DNA of 5,712 nucleotides, taken from positions 1 through 5,712 of the forward strand of contig DOTA01000107.1 of NCBI GenBank assembly GCA_003513015.1, in the 5' to 3' direction. The stretch comes from Chloroflexota bacterium. GTDB lineage: Bacteria > Chloroflexota > Anaerolineae > Anaerolineales > UBA11858. Below are positions 1-5,712 of the stretch, in pieces. The notes below the pieces were generated by a model. It was given only the letters and a program-made list of their open reading frames with translations, did not search any database and was not told the origin of the DNA. Numbering within the stretch: position 1 is the stretch's first letter; the number at the start of each line of letters is the position of its first letter. Position numbers and translations under genes: made by a program.

Positions 1-885
1 GGCCTGATGCATGCCTGCGGCCATGATGGCCACACCGCTATTGGCCTGACCGTAGCCCGTATGCTTCACGCCCGCCAAGGAGAGATGAGCGGCACAGTTA
101 AGCTGGTATTCCAACCTGCGGAAGAGGGTTTGGGCGGTGCACAGCGCATGGTGGCTGAAGGTGTTTTGGAAAATCCACAACCGGACTACTGTTTGGCATT
201 GCATTTGTGGAACGAAAAGCCGGTTGGCTGGTTAGGTGTAACACCGGGGCCGTCTATGGCAGCTTCCGAAACATTCCGCGTAAAGTTGACAGGCAAAGGC
301 GGGCACGGTGCGGCCCCCCATTTAACGGTGGACCCCCTGTTTGCCGCGGCTCAAATTGTGAGCGCTTTGCAGAGCATCGTGGCCCGCAATGTGTCCCCGA
401 TGGAAACGGCTGTTGTTTCAGTCACCTCGCTCCATAGTGGAACCACCTTCAATGTAATTCCGCAAACGGCTGAATTTCAGGGCACCATCCGCAGCTTTGA
501 TCCCCAAATCCGCAGCATGATTATCGAGCGCTTCCAGCAGATTGTCAATCAGATGGCACTGGCTCTAAATTGCTCGGCTGAAGTTGAGATGGAGAGCGTA
601 ACACCCGCGGTCATCAATGATCTGGCCTTGAGCAAGCGCGTGCAACAAATTGCGCAACAGCTTTACCCCCAGGCCGAGATTGACACAAACGAGCGCACTA
701 TGGGATCGGAAGATATGGCTTTCATGATGCAGGAAATTCCGGGTTGTTATTTCTTTGTTGGGTCGGCGAACCCCGAAAAAGGGCTGGATGCCAAACATCA
801 TCACCCACGTTTTGATTTCGACGAATCTGCACTGACCAGCGGGGCCGCACTGATGACGGCTGCGGTGTTGGATTTGCTCGCTTAA
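1..885 (+). CDS. M20D-family metallo-amidohydrolase (N-acyl-amino-acid / hippurate hydrolase-like), 5' end cut by window
   Basis: This is the C-terminal 294 residues of a cytoplasmic peptidase M20 subfamily D hydrolase, which cleaves the amide bond of N-acyl or otherwise N-conjugated amino acids using two metal ions. The frame is open from base 1, and the first residues read GLMHACGHDGH, the signature of the family; the Cys (6) and His (8) of the CGHD motif are expected metal ligands. PAEEG at 39-43 supplies the catalytic Glu pair, ALHLW at 66-70 another metal His, and KHHHP at 265-269 the final metal His. The dimerisation (lid) domain begins near residue 83 and contains GKGGHGAAPH. Full-length relatives are about 380-400 residues, so roughly 100 N-terminal residues lie outside the window. 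No catalytic residue visible here is missing. Exact substrate (IAA-amino acid, hippurate, acetyl-amino acid) cannot be told from sequence. The gene ends before a terminator, so it belongs to a separate upstream unit. Confidence 0.93.
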   Translation, partial: GLMHACGHDGHTAIGLTVARMLHARQGEMSGTVKLVFQPAEEGLGGAQRMVAEGVLENPQPDYCLALHLWNEKPVGWLGVTPGPSMAASETFRVKLTGKGGHGAAPHLTVDPLFAAAQIVSALQSIVARNVSPMETAVVSVTSLHSGTTFNVIPQTAEFQGTIRSFDPQIRSMIIERFQQIVNQMALALNCSAEVEMESVTPAVINDLALSKRVQQIAQQLYPQAEIDTNERTMGSEDMAFMMQEIPGCYFFVGSANPEKGLDAKHHHPRFDFDESALTSGAALMTAAVLDLLA

Positions 886-903
886 TTCTTGTCAATTGTG
901 TGC

Positions 904-932
904 AACGGGCACTTTTCAGGTGCCCGTTTTTT
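904..932 (+). terminator. Intrinsic terminator after the M20D hydrolase gene
   Basis: The eight-base arm ACGGGCAC (905-912) is perfectly complementary to GTGCCCGT (920-927), with a seven-base loop and a run of six T from 927 to 932. It lies 19 bases after the hydrolase stop codon. This is a textbook rho-independent terminator on the plus strand and separates the hydrolase from the regulator-kor unit. Confidence 0.9.
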
Positions 933-952
933 AATTGCAAAAACATCATTTC

Positions 953-981
953 TTGACCATTAATCGGGGGCATGATAGAAT
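953..981 (+). promoter_or_regulatory. Sigma70-type promoter of the gntR-korA-korB unit
   Basis: A -35 box TTGACC (953-958) and a -10 box TAGAAT (976-981) are separated by exactly 17 bases, and TG at 973-974 gives an extended -10. Each box differs from the bacterial consensus at one position. Transcription would start near 987-989, leaving a leader of about 55 bases before the ATG at 1044. The promoter sits just after the preceding terminator and is the only good candidate for the downstream three-gene unit. Confidence 0.8.
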
Positions 982-1020
982 CTGGGCGGTGCTCAAATGA
1001 TAAGATTAATCGGAATTATC
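959..1020. promoter_or_regulatory. Candidate operator: 9-bp direct repeat plus dyad around promoter and start of transcription
   Basis: ATTAATCGG occurs at 959-967, inside the -35/-10 spacer, and again at 1005-1013, just downstream of the predicted transcription start; the copies are 46 bases apart. The second copy lies inside an interrupted dyad, GATAA (999-1003) and TTATC (1016-1020), with 12 bases between the arms. GntR/FadR-type regulators often bind short dyads at their own promoter, so the product of the next gene is the obvious candidate ligand. No match to the classical FadR-type TNGTNNNACNA pattern was seen, so the role remains inference. Confidence 0.35.
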
Positions 1021-1043
1021 GAACGAAACCAATAAAAAAAACT

Positions 1044-1742
1044 ATGGCAAACTCAAGATTTGAGTCTGAGTTTCTGGATTTCCTGATTGCTTCAGCCGTT
1101 GAAGGGGGAGAAGATTCTGACCGCCTGCCATCCCTTAGCGCCTTGAGTCAGGAATTAGGTGTTAGTGTGGCCCGTTTGCGCGAGCAATTGGAGGTCGCCA
1201 AAGCTTTGGGATTCGTAGATGTTCGGCCTCGCACCGGCATCCGGCGCTTGCCCTACGATTTCGCTCCGGCAGTTTGGCAAAGTTTATCGTATGCCATCGC
1301 CACAGAACCGACCTTATTCCAGCCCTTCGCCTTGCTGCGCCGCCAAATTGAATTGGCCTTTTGGGATCAAGCGGTACGCTTGCTGACCCCGGAAGATCAC
1401 CAAGAACTCCAAAGCCTGATGGAACAGGCCCTAAGCAAGCTGAATGGCACCCCCATCCGCATCCCCCATAGCGAACATCGTCAACTTCATATTACGATTT
1501 ACAAACGGCTAGAAAATCCTTTTGTGCTCGGGTTGATCGAAGCCTATTGGGCAGCTTATGAAGCCGCCGGTTTCAATTTATATGCTGATTACAATTATTT
1601 ACAAGATGTTTGGAATTACCATCAGTTGATGGTAAATGCCATTTGCTCCGGTGATTTTGAGGCCGGATACCGCGCTTTATTAGAACACACAGATTTACTT
1701 TATCATCGCCCGGAAGCAATGAACTTGCCGAACGGAAATTAA
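1044..1742 (+). CDS. GntR-family (FadR subfamily, FCD domain) transcriptional regulator
   Basis: The 232-residue protein has a winged helix-turn-helix near residues 10-70 (LPSLSALSQELGVSVARLREQLEVAK followed by the GFVDVRPRTGI wing, shown in two parts: LPSLSALSQELGVS at 28-41 and GFVDVRPRTGI at 56-66). An all-helical FCD effector domain covers about residues 85-220. The expected FCD metal/ligand positions are H149, H193 (NYHQLM) and H215 (EHTDLL); the usual Asp four residues before the first His is replaced by H145. The ATG at 1044 is chosen because an in-frame ATG at 972 lies upstream of the predicted transcription start and would add a 24-residue non-conserved tail. No Shine-Dalgarno is visible; the start follows an A-rich stretch. 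It is first in the operon with korA and korB, so it likely controls them in response to a carboxylic acid or related metabolite. Activator or repressor cannot be decided. Confidence 0.88.
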   Translation: MANSRFESEFLDFLIASAVEGGEDSDRLPSLSALSQELGVSVARLREQLEVAKALGFVDVRPRTGIRRLPYDFAPAVWQSLSYAIATEPTLFQPFALLRRQIELAFWDQAVRLLTPEDHQELQSLMEQALSKLNGTPIRIPHSEHRQLHITIYKRLENPFVLGLIEAYWAAYEAAGFNLYADYNYLQDVWNYHQLMVNAICSGDFEAGYRALLEHTDLLYHRPEAMNLPNGN

Positions 1743-1743
1743 A

Positions 1744-1749
1744 AAGGAG
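1744..1749 (+). promoter_or_regulatory. Ribosome binding site of korA, deciding its start
   Basis: AAGGAG begins two bases after the regulator's stop codon and ends five bases before the ATG at 1755. A TTG at 1752, in frame directly before that ATG, would leave only two bases, so ATG 1755 is preferred. Confidence 0.8.
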
Positions 1750-1754
1750 TATTG

Positions 1755-3566
1755 ATGCCTACCGATCAATCATCTACCCAACTGCCCATCGTGAATGATT
1801 TTTCAATCACCGTAGGAACGGTCAACGGATCCGGGAGCCAGACCTCCAACCTGACCATTCTGAGGGCACTGTTTAAAATGGGGATTCCCGTCTCAGGGAA
1901 AAACCTGTTTCCTTCTAACATCCAAGGGTTACCCACCTGGTACACCATTCGAGTCAGCAAAGATGGCTATCTGGCGCGACGGGCCGAACACGAAATCGTG
2001 ATTGCGATGAATCCAGCCTCCTTTGCCCAAGACTTAGCGGGATGTGTTCCGGGTGGTGTTTTTCTGTATGATGACAGCATCAAACTGGCTATCACCCGCG
2101 ATGATATTTCGGCTTATGCTATGCCAGTAAAAACCCTGGCCCGCGAATCCGGTGCCCCTTCAAATTTACGTGATTATGTTGCTAACATGGTTTACGTGGG
2201 CATTTTGGCGCAAATTGTGGGCATTGATATGGATACCATCTATCAGGCTCTCGATTTTCACTTCAAGAGCAAAATCAAGCCGATTGAATTGAACTTTAAT
2301 GTAATCAAAGCGGCTCATCAGTGGGCTGTGGAAAACCTGACCAAAACCGATCCCTACCGCGTCGAAGCGATGGACGCCACCAAAGACTATATCATGGCCG
2401 ATGGCAATACGGCCGCAGCTTTAGGCGCGATCTATGGCGGTGTCCAGTTTTCGGCTTGGTATCCGATCACACCCGCCACCAGCCTGCCAGAATCTCTGAT
2501 CGAATACCTCCCCATTTTGCGTAAGGATGAAAGCGGCAAAGAAACCTACGCCATTGTGCAGGCTGAAGATGAGTTAGCTGCCATCGGGATGGCAACCGGG
2601 GCTGGTTGGGGCGGCCTGCGCGCCATGACTGCCACCTCCGGGCCAGGCATCAGTTTGATGGCCGAATTTACTGGCCTGGCTTATTTCTCTGAAACCCCCG
2701 TGGTGGTTTGGGATGTGCAACGCATGGGTCCCAGTACTGGGCTGCCTACACGCACTTCGCAGGGCGACCTTAATCTATGTTATTTCTTGGGCCATGGTGA
2801 CACCAAACACATTGTGTTACTCCCTGGCTCCGTAACCGAATGCTTTGAGTTTGGCTGGAAAGCTTTTGATATCGCAGAACGCCTGCAAACTCCCGTTTTT
2901 GTGCTTTCTGACCTGGATATGGGCATGAATCAGTGGATGGCCAAACCCTTCCAATACCCTGATACCCCTATGGATCGCGGCAAAATCCTCTGGGAAACCG
3001 ATCTGGAAAAATTAACGGAACCCTGGGGCCGCTATCTGGATAAGGATGGTGATGGCATCCCCTACCGCACCTTGCCGGGGAACCGCCATCCCGACAGCGC
3101 CTATTTTGCCCGTGGTACCGGGCACGACGAATATGCCCACTATAGTGAAGACCCTGATGTTTGGGTCAGCCAAATGAACCGGCTCAACAAAAAGTTCGAA
3201 AATGCTCGCCCCATACTGCCGAAACCAGTTATTCAAAGGCGCGAAGGTGCCAAAATCGGGGTGATCGCCTTCGGGTCTACTGATCCGGCCATCTCCGAAG
3301 CCTGCGATTACCTCGGAGTGGAAGGCGTTCCGGTCGATTATCTGCGCTTGTTGGCTTTGCCAATCAGTGAGGAAGTAAACGAATTTGTTGAGAGCCACGA
3401 GCGCGTTTACGTAGTCGAAATGAACCGGGATGGACAATTGTGTCAAATCCTGACAATCGAATTACCGGATCGCTGCACAAGATTGATTTCCCTGACCCAT
3501 AACGACGGCCTGCAAGTGACTGCCAACTGGGTGAAAGCTGCCATCCTGGCAGAGGAGAGCAAATAA
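1755..3566 (+). CDS. korA: 2-oxoacid:ferredoxin oxidoreductase, fused gamma-alpha subunit (2-oxoglutarate type likely)
   Basis: This 603-residue cytoplasmic protein is the large subunit of a thiamine-diphosphate enzyme that decarboxylates a 2-oxoacid to acyl-CoA while reducing ferredoxin. Residues about 15-200 form the gamma domain, with GTVNGSGSQTSN at 21-32. The alpha pyrimidine-binding domain starts near 214 and carries YPITP (236-240), the acidic motif QAEDE (269-273), the ATSGPG segment and QRMGPSTGLPTRT (from 322). The C-terminal transketolase-like domain begins at about 500 (KIGVIAFGS). The gamma-alpha fusion and length of about 600 are usual for the KorA branch. A DxDxDG loop (DKDGDG, 429-434) stands in the linker between the alpha domains. 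The gene follows the regulator by 12 bases and overlaps korB by one base (TAATG), implying coupled translation. Specificity for 2-oxoglutarate rather than pyruvate or branched-chain oxoacids is inferred from family resemblance only. Confidence 0.93.
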   Translation: MPTDQSSTQLPIVNDFSITVGTVNGSGSQTSNLTILRALFKMGIPVSGKNLFPSNIQGLPTWYTIRVSKDGYLARRAEHEIVIAMNPASFAQDLAGCVPGGVFLYDDSIKLAITRDDISAYAMPVKTLARESGAPSNLRDYVANMVYVGILAQIVGIDMDTIYQALDFHFKSKIKPIELNFNVIKAAHQWAVENLTKTDPYRVEAMDATKDYIMADGNTAAALGAIYGGVQFSAWYPITPATSLPESLIEYLPILRKDESGKETYAIVQAEDELAAIGMATGAGWGGLRAMTATSGPGISLMAEFTGLAYFSETPVVVWDVQRMGPSTGLPTRTSQGDLNLCYFLGHGDTKHIVLLPGSVTECFEFGWKAFDIAERLQTPVFVLSDLDMGMNQWMAKPFQYPDTPMDRGKILWETDLEKLTEPWGRYLDKDGDGIPYRTLPGNRHPDSAYFARGTGHDEYAHYSEDPDVWVSQMNRLNKKFENARPILPKPVIQRREGAKIGVIAFGSTDPAISEACDYLGVEGVPVDYLRLLALPISEEVNEFVESHERVYVVEMNRDGQLCQILTIELPDRCTRLISLTHNDGLQVTANWVKAAILAEESK

Positions 3567-4594
3567 TGTCTCGTCAAGTACAAGTAAATTTAGCAAATTT
3601 GACCAAATCTGATTATCGCGGGGCGCAGTCGACGCTTTGCCAGGGTTGCGGACACAACTCAATTGCCAGCCAAATCATCGCGGCCTGCTATGAACTCAAT
3701 ATTGTCCCTGAAAATCTGGTGAAATTTTCCGGGATTGGCTGCTCCAGCAAAAGCCCCACATACTTTTTAGGCCGTTCCTTCGGTTTCAACGGCCTGCACG
3801 GACGTATGCCTTCATTGGCAACCGGGGCACTCTTCGCCGATACATCACTTTTGAGCATGGGCATCAGTGGCGATGGTGATACCGCCAGTATCGGGATGGG
3901 TCAGTTCAAACATATCATGCGCCGCAACGTTCCTATGGTGTATATCGTGGAAAATAACGGTGTTTACGGCCTGACCAAAGGGCAATTCTCGGCCACAGCC
4001 GAAGAAGGCTTATCGCTGAAGAAGCAAGGGGCAAATCCTTACATGCCGGTTGACATCGTTTGGGAAGCAGTGGTTGCCAAGAGCTCGTTTGTGGCTCGCT
4101 CATTTGCTGGTGACCCCAAGCAAGTTAAAGAACTAATTAAAGCTGCCATGAGCCACAAAGGCATCGCTATCTTGGATATCATCAGCCCCTGTGTAACCTT
4201 CAACAACCAGGATGCCTCGCACCACTCCTACACCTGGGGCAAAGAGCATGAAGTCGCGCTGCACGAGCTATCATATGTGCCACCCGCGGAAGATATTCTA
4301 GTGGATTACAAAGAAGGCGAAACCATCGAGGTCGAAATGCACGACGGATCCCAAGTGGTGCTTCGCAAACTCGAAAACGATTACGATCCCACGGATCGCG
4401 CCGGCATTCTATGCATGCTTGAAGAGGCTAATCGCATGGGTGAGTTGATCACCGGTTTGATTTATATCAACCCCGGGCAGAAATCTCTATTCGAGATGTA
4501 CAACCTGGTAGATGAACCGCTTAACCGTCTCACCGAAGAACGATTACGTCCGGCTAAAGAAACCATCACAGAATTGAATGCGATGATGTTCTAA
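3566..4594 (+). CDS. korB: 2-oxoacid:ferredoxin oxidoreductase, beta subunit
   Basis: This 342-residue subunit carries the thiamine diphosphate site and one [4Fe-4S] cluster of the KorAB enzyme. The TPP/Mg motif runs from GDGD (102-105) to NNGVYGLTKGQ (130-140). Four cysteines match the cluster ligands of two-subunit oxidoreductases: C25 and C28 in CQGCGH, C59 in GIGCSSK, and C209 in SPCVTFN. GRSFGFNGLHGRMPSLATG (69-87) is the conserved stretch after the second cluster motif. No separate 2x[4Fe-4S] delta subunit lies in the window, so electrons would leave through this single cluster to ferredoxin. A GAGGAG site (3552-3557) lies eight bases before the ATG, which overlaps the korA stop as TAATG. 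The C-terminal extension after about residue 245 is typical of longer family members. Substrate specificity is not settled by sequence. Confidence 0.94.
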   Translation: MSRQVQVNLANLTKSDYRGAQSTLCQGCGHNSIASQIIAACYELNIVPENLVKFSGIGCSSKSPTYFLGRSFGFNGLHGRMPSLATGALFADTSLLSMGISGDGDTASIGMGQFKHIMRRNVPMVYIVENNGVYGLTKGQFSATAEEGLSLKKQGANPYMPVDIVWEAVVAKSSFVARSFAGDPKQVKELIKAAMSHKGIAILDIISPCVTFNNQDASHHSYTWGKEHEVALHELSYVPPAEDILVDYKEGETIEVEMHDGSQVVLRKLENDYDPTDRAGILCMLEEANRMGELITGLIYINPGQKSLFEMYNLVDEPLNRLTEERLRPAKETITELNAMMF

Positions 4595-4597
4595 ATT

Positions 4598-4627
4598 GAC
4601 GGGAGACCGGAGACAGAAGACGGGAGA
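4598..4627. repeat. Short GA-rich imperfect repeat before the kor terminator
   Basis: GACGGGAGA occurs at 4598-4606 and 4619-4627, with the related CCGGAGAC between them. The second copy is part of the left arm of the terminator; the first copy is equally complementary to TCTCCCGTC at 4641-4649 and could form an alternative, longer-looped hairpin. It starts three bases after the korB stop codon. It may be a remnant of a simple dispersed repeat from which the terminator arose; no third copy was noticed in this window. Confidence 0.55.
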
Positions 4628-4655
4628 ATGCGATTGGCACTCTCCCGTCTTTTTT
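4617..4655 (+). terminator. Intrinsic terminator of the gntR-korAB unit
   Basis: AAGACGGGAGA (4617-4627) pairs perfectly with TCTCCCGTCTT (4641-4651). Past a single A/C mismatch, TGC (4629-4631) and GCA (4637-4639) extend the helix, leaving a five-base loop. Six T (4650-4655) follow. It begins 22 bases after the korB stop codon. On the minus strand the hairpin is followed only by a pyrimidine-rich TCTTCTGTCTCC, so it is at best a weak terminator for hpt. Confidence 0.92.
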
Positions 4656-4662
4656 ATTGGCT

Positions 4663-4689
4663 GTTGTCGGCAGTTTGCCGTTCAACAAC
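4663..4689 (-). other. Small bulged hairpin at the 3' end of hpt
   Basis: On the minus strand, GTTGT, a TGAA bulge, CGGCA, a three-base loop AAC, TGCCG and ACAAC form a two-part stem of 5+5 pairs starting right at the last base of the hpt stop codon. No T run follows, so it is not a standard intrinsic terminator; it could protect the 3' end or be chance. Confidence 0.3.
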
Positions 4690-5237
4690 TATTTTGTGTA
4701 AGCTTCCGGTTTTAGCTCTGCTACATAGGGTAGCGTACGGTGCTTATCGGCGTAATCCAGACCGTAGCCCACCACCCAAACATCGGGGATTTCAAAGCCC
4801 AAATAATCAACGGGGATATTAAGGGCGTCGCGATCTTTGCGGGTCAAGGCGCAGGTGCGAATCGAGGCAGGATTACGCATCTGCAAGGTGTGATACAAGT
4901 AATTGAGAGTGTGACCGGTATCCACGATATCTTCAACCAAAATGACATGCTCGTTTTCGATGGGCTCGCGCAAATCCAAGACCAGACGCACAGCCCCGGT
5001 GGAGGTAGCCGTTTTCCCGTAACTGGAAACCGCCATAAAATCAACGATATGGGGAATTTGCAACTCGCGCGCCAGATCGGCCAAAAAGATAAAGGCCCCT
5101 TTGAGAATCCCCACCAGGATGACGCGTTCGACATCGGCATAATCGGTTTCAATTTCAACCGCCAGTCCAGCCACACGCGCCTCAATCTCTTCAGCAGAGA
5201 TGATGACACGCGCTAAATCAGGGTGTAGATTCGTCAT
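4689..5237 (-). CDS. hpt: Hypoxanthine phosphoribosyltransferase
   Basis: This 182-residue cytoplasmic enzyme of purine salvage joins hypoxanthine (often guanine as well) to PRPP, giving IMP or GMP and pyrophosphate. All family motifs are present in order: LKG (45-47) with GILKGAFIFLADL; the flexible loop SSYGKTATSTG (71-81); the PRPP-binding VILVEDIVDTGHTL (98-111) with the E102-D103 pair and D106; K134 in the base-binding region; and VWVVGYGLDYADKHRTLP (153-170), where W154 would stack on the purine and D161 contacts its edge. Length is normal for bacterial Hpt. A TGGAGG site lies seven bases before the ATG, in the 18-base gap after the upstream flavoprotein gene, so the two are probably cotranscribed. 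It converges on korB. Guanine versus hypoxanthine preference is not readable here. Confidence 0.96.
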   Translation of the reverse strand: MTNLHPDLARVIISAEEIEARVAGLAVEIETDYADVERVILVGILKGAFIFLADLARELQIPHIVDFMAVSSYGKTATSTGAVRLVLDLREPIENEHVILVEDIVDTGHTLNYLYHTLQMRNPASIRTCALTRKDRDALNIPVDYLGFEIPDVWVVGYGLDYADKHRTLPYVAELKPEAYTK

Positions 5238-5255
5238 TGAAATTCCTCCAGAAAT

Positions 5256-5712
5256 TTATTCGTTCAAAGCGTATTCGGCTGCGGAGCGACCCGCCAGCCA
5301 ACCGGTTGAGAAAGCGGCCTGTAAATTATACCCCCCCGTATCAGCATCCAGATCAAGAACTTCACCAGCAAAATACAAACCAGCCACGCGGCGCGAGGCC
5401 ATGGTGCGAGGATCGACTTCGCCAAGATCAACGCCGCCCGCGGTGACGATGGCTTGCCGAAATGAGCGGTGTCCCGTAACCTCCAGGCGAAAATCTTTGA
5501 GCCAGGTACGCAAGCGCCTGCGCTCGTCGGCGGTGATTTGATGGCAGAGTTTTTCCGGGGGAATGGCAGTCAACTCCAGGCATACCGGAATCAGCTTTTG
5601 GGGCAGCAAATCTTTCAAAACGGTGTGAAATTGCTTCTTGCCATTGGCATCCAAATCGCGCAGCAGACGGGCATCCAATTTTGCTTCATCCAGGGCTGGT
5701 TTGAGATCAATG
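5256..5712 (-). CDS. BaiN/HI0933-family FAD-dependent oxidoreductase, C-terminal part, 5' end cut by window
   Basis: The last 151 residues of a flavoprotein of the HI0933 family (annotated as NAD(P)/FAD-dependent oxidoreductase, BaiN-like, or aminoacetone oxidase-like) are encoded; the frame stays open to the window edge and begins IDLKPALDEAKLDARLLRD, a typical internal stretch. The diagnostic C-terminal block is present: VTAGGVDLGEVDPRTM, then GLYFAGEVLDLDADTGGYN, then LQAAFSTGWLAG; this is the second half of the FAD-binding site. The family is usually about 400-420 residues, so some 260 residues, including the N-terminal dinucleotide fold, lie beyond position 5712. Physiological substrates of most members are unknown, and bile-acid activity should not be assumed. 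It precedes hpt by 18 bases in the same direction. Confidence 0.92.
   Translation of the reverse strand, partial: IDLKPALDEAKLDARLLRDLDANGKKQFHTVLKDLLPQKLIPVCLELTAIPPEKLCHQITADERRRLRTWLKDFRLEVTGHRSFRQAIVTAGGVDLGEVDPRTMASRRVAGLYFAGEVLDLDADTGGYNLQAAFSTGWLAGRSAAEYALNE

Noticed and set aside
972..1043. N-terminal 24-residue extension of the regulator
   Set aside because: It starts within the promoter and upstream of the predicted transcription start; ATG 1044 gives the expected GntR length.
886..1043. Riboswitch or small RNA in the intergenic region before the regulator
   Set aside because: After the terminator and promoter, only about 55 bases of leader remain, without recognisable riboswitch structure.
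1752..1754. TTG start for korA
   Set aside because: It would be only two bases from AAGGAG; the adjacent ATG at 1755 has proper spacing.
3012..3446. 144-residue open frame on the minus strand
   Set aside because: It lies wholly antisense to korA, which has clear family motifs; no recognisable domain or ribosome site.
4663..4689. hpt intrinsic terminator
   Set aside because: The hairpin has a four-base bulge and no following T run on the minus strand, so it is listed only as a possible stem-loop.
4628..4822. 64-residue plus-strand frame after korB
   Set aside because: It begins inside the terminator loop and overlaps hpt antisense, with no ribosome binding site.
4740..5216. 158-residue open frame on the plus strand
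   Set aside because: It is antisense to hpt, whose motifs are complete; the translation resembles no family.
5200..5541. 113-residue open frame on the plus strand
   Set aside because: It runs across the hpt start and antisense to the flavoprotein C-terminus, with no recognisable domain.
1..5712. Mobile element, CRISPR, toxin-antitoxin or defence system
   Set aside because: No transposase, integrase, terminal inverted repeats, regularly spaced repeats, tRNA or defence domains were seen; all genes belong to common metabolic or regulatory families.

Overview
The window holds ordinary chromosomal metabolism and no mobile, phage, CRISPR or defence signature. Intact reading frames, dense packing, mixed codon use at moderate GC, and canonical -35/-10 and intrinsic-terminator signals point to a bacterium. 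The gamma-alpha fused KorA, the KorB with one four-cysteine cluster, and the FCD-type GntR gene directly ahead of them resemble arrangements I associate with Chloroflexota (Anaerolineae). That placement is inference from recognition only and has moderate confidence at best.

Plus strand, left part: positions 1-885 are the C-terminal three quarters of an M20D metallo-amidohydrolase, closed by a clear intrinsic terminator (904-932). A strong sigma70-type promoter follows (TTGACC, 17-base spacer, extended TAGAAT). It drives a three-gene unit: a GntR/FCD transcriptional regulator (1044-1742), korA (1755-3566) and korB (3566-4594). The gaps are 12 bases and a one-base TAATG overlap, and the unit ends in a strong hairpin terminator (4617-4655). 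KorA and KorB together form a 2-oxoacid:ferredoxin oxidoreductase, most likely 2-oxoglutarate-type. This enzyme links oxidative decarboxylation of a 2-oxoacid to acyl-CoA formation and ferredoxin reduction, or runs in reverse. The regulator, being first in the operon, probably senses a metabolite of this reaction and may control its own promoter. A 9-bp direct repeat and a GATAA/TTATC dyad sit around the promoter and transcription start.

Minus strand, right part: a second unit converges on the kor operon. It holds the C-terminal part of a BaiN/HI0933-family FAD-dependent oxidoreductase (5256-5712, running off the window) followed after 18 bases by hpt (4689-5237), encoding hypoxanthine phosphoribosyltransferase for purine salvage. 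The 94-base gap between the convergent units contains the kor terminator, a short GA-rich duplication beside it, and a small hairpin at the 3' end of hpt.

I found no undescribed system. The most useful leads are the regulator-kor linkage with its candidate operator, the altered metal-ligand motif in the regulator, and the DxDxDG loop in KorA.
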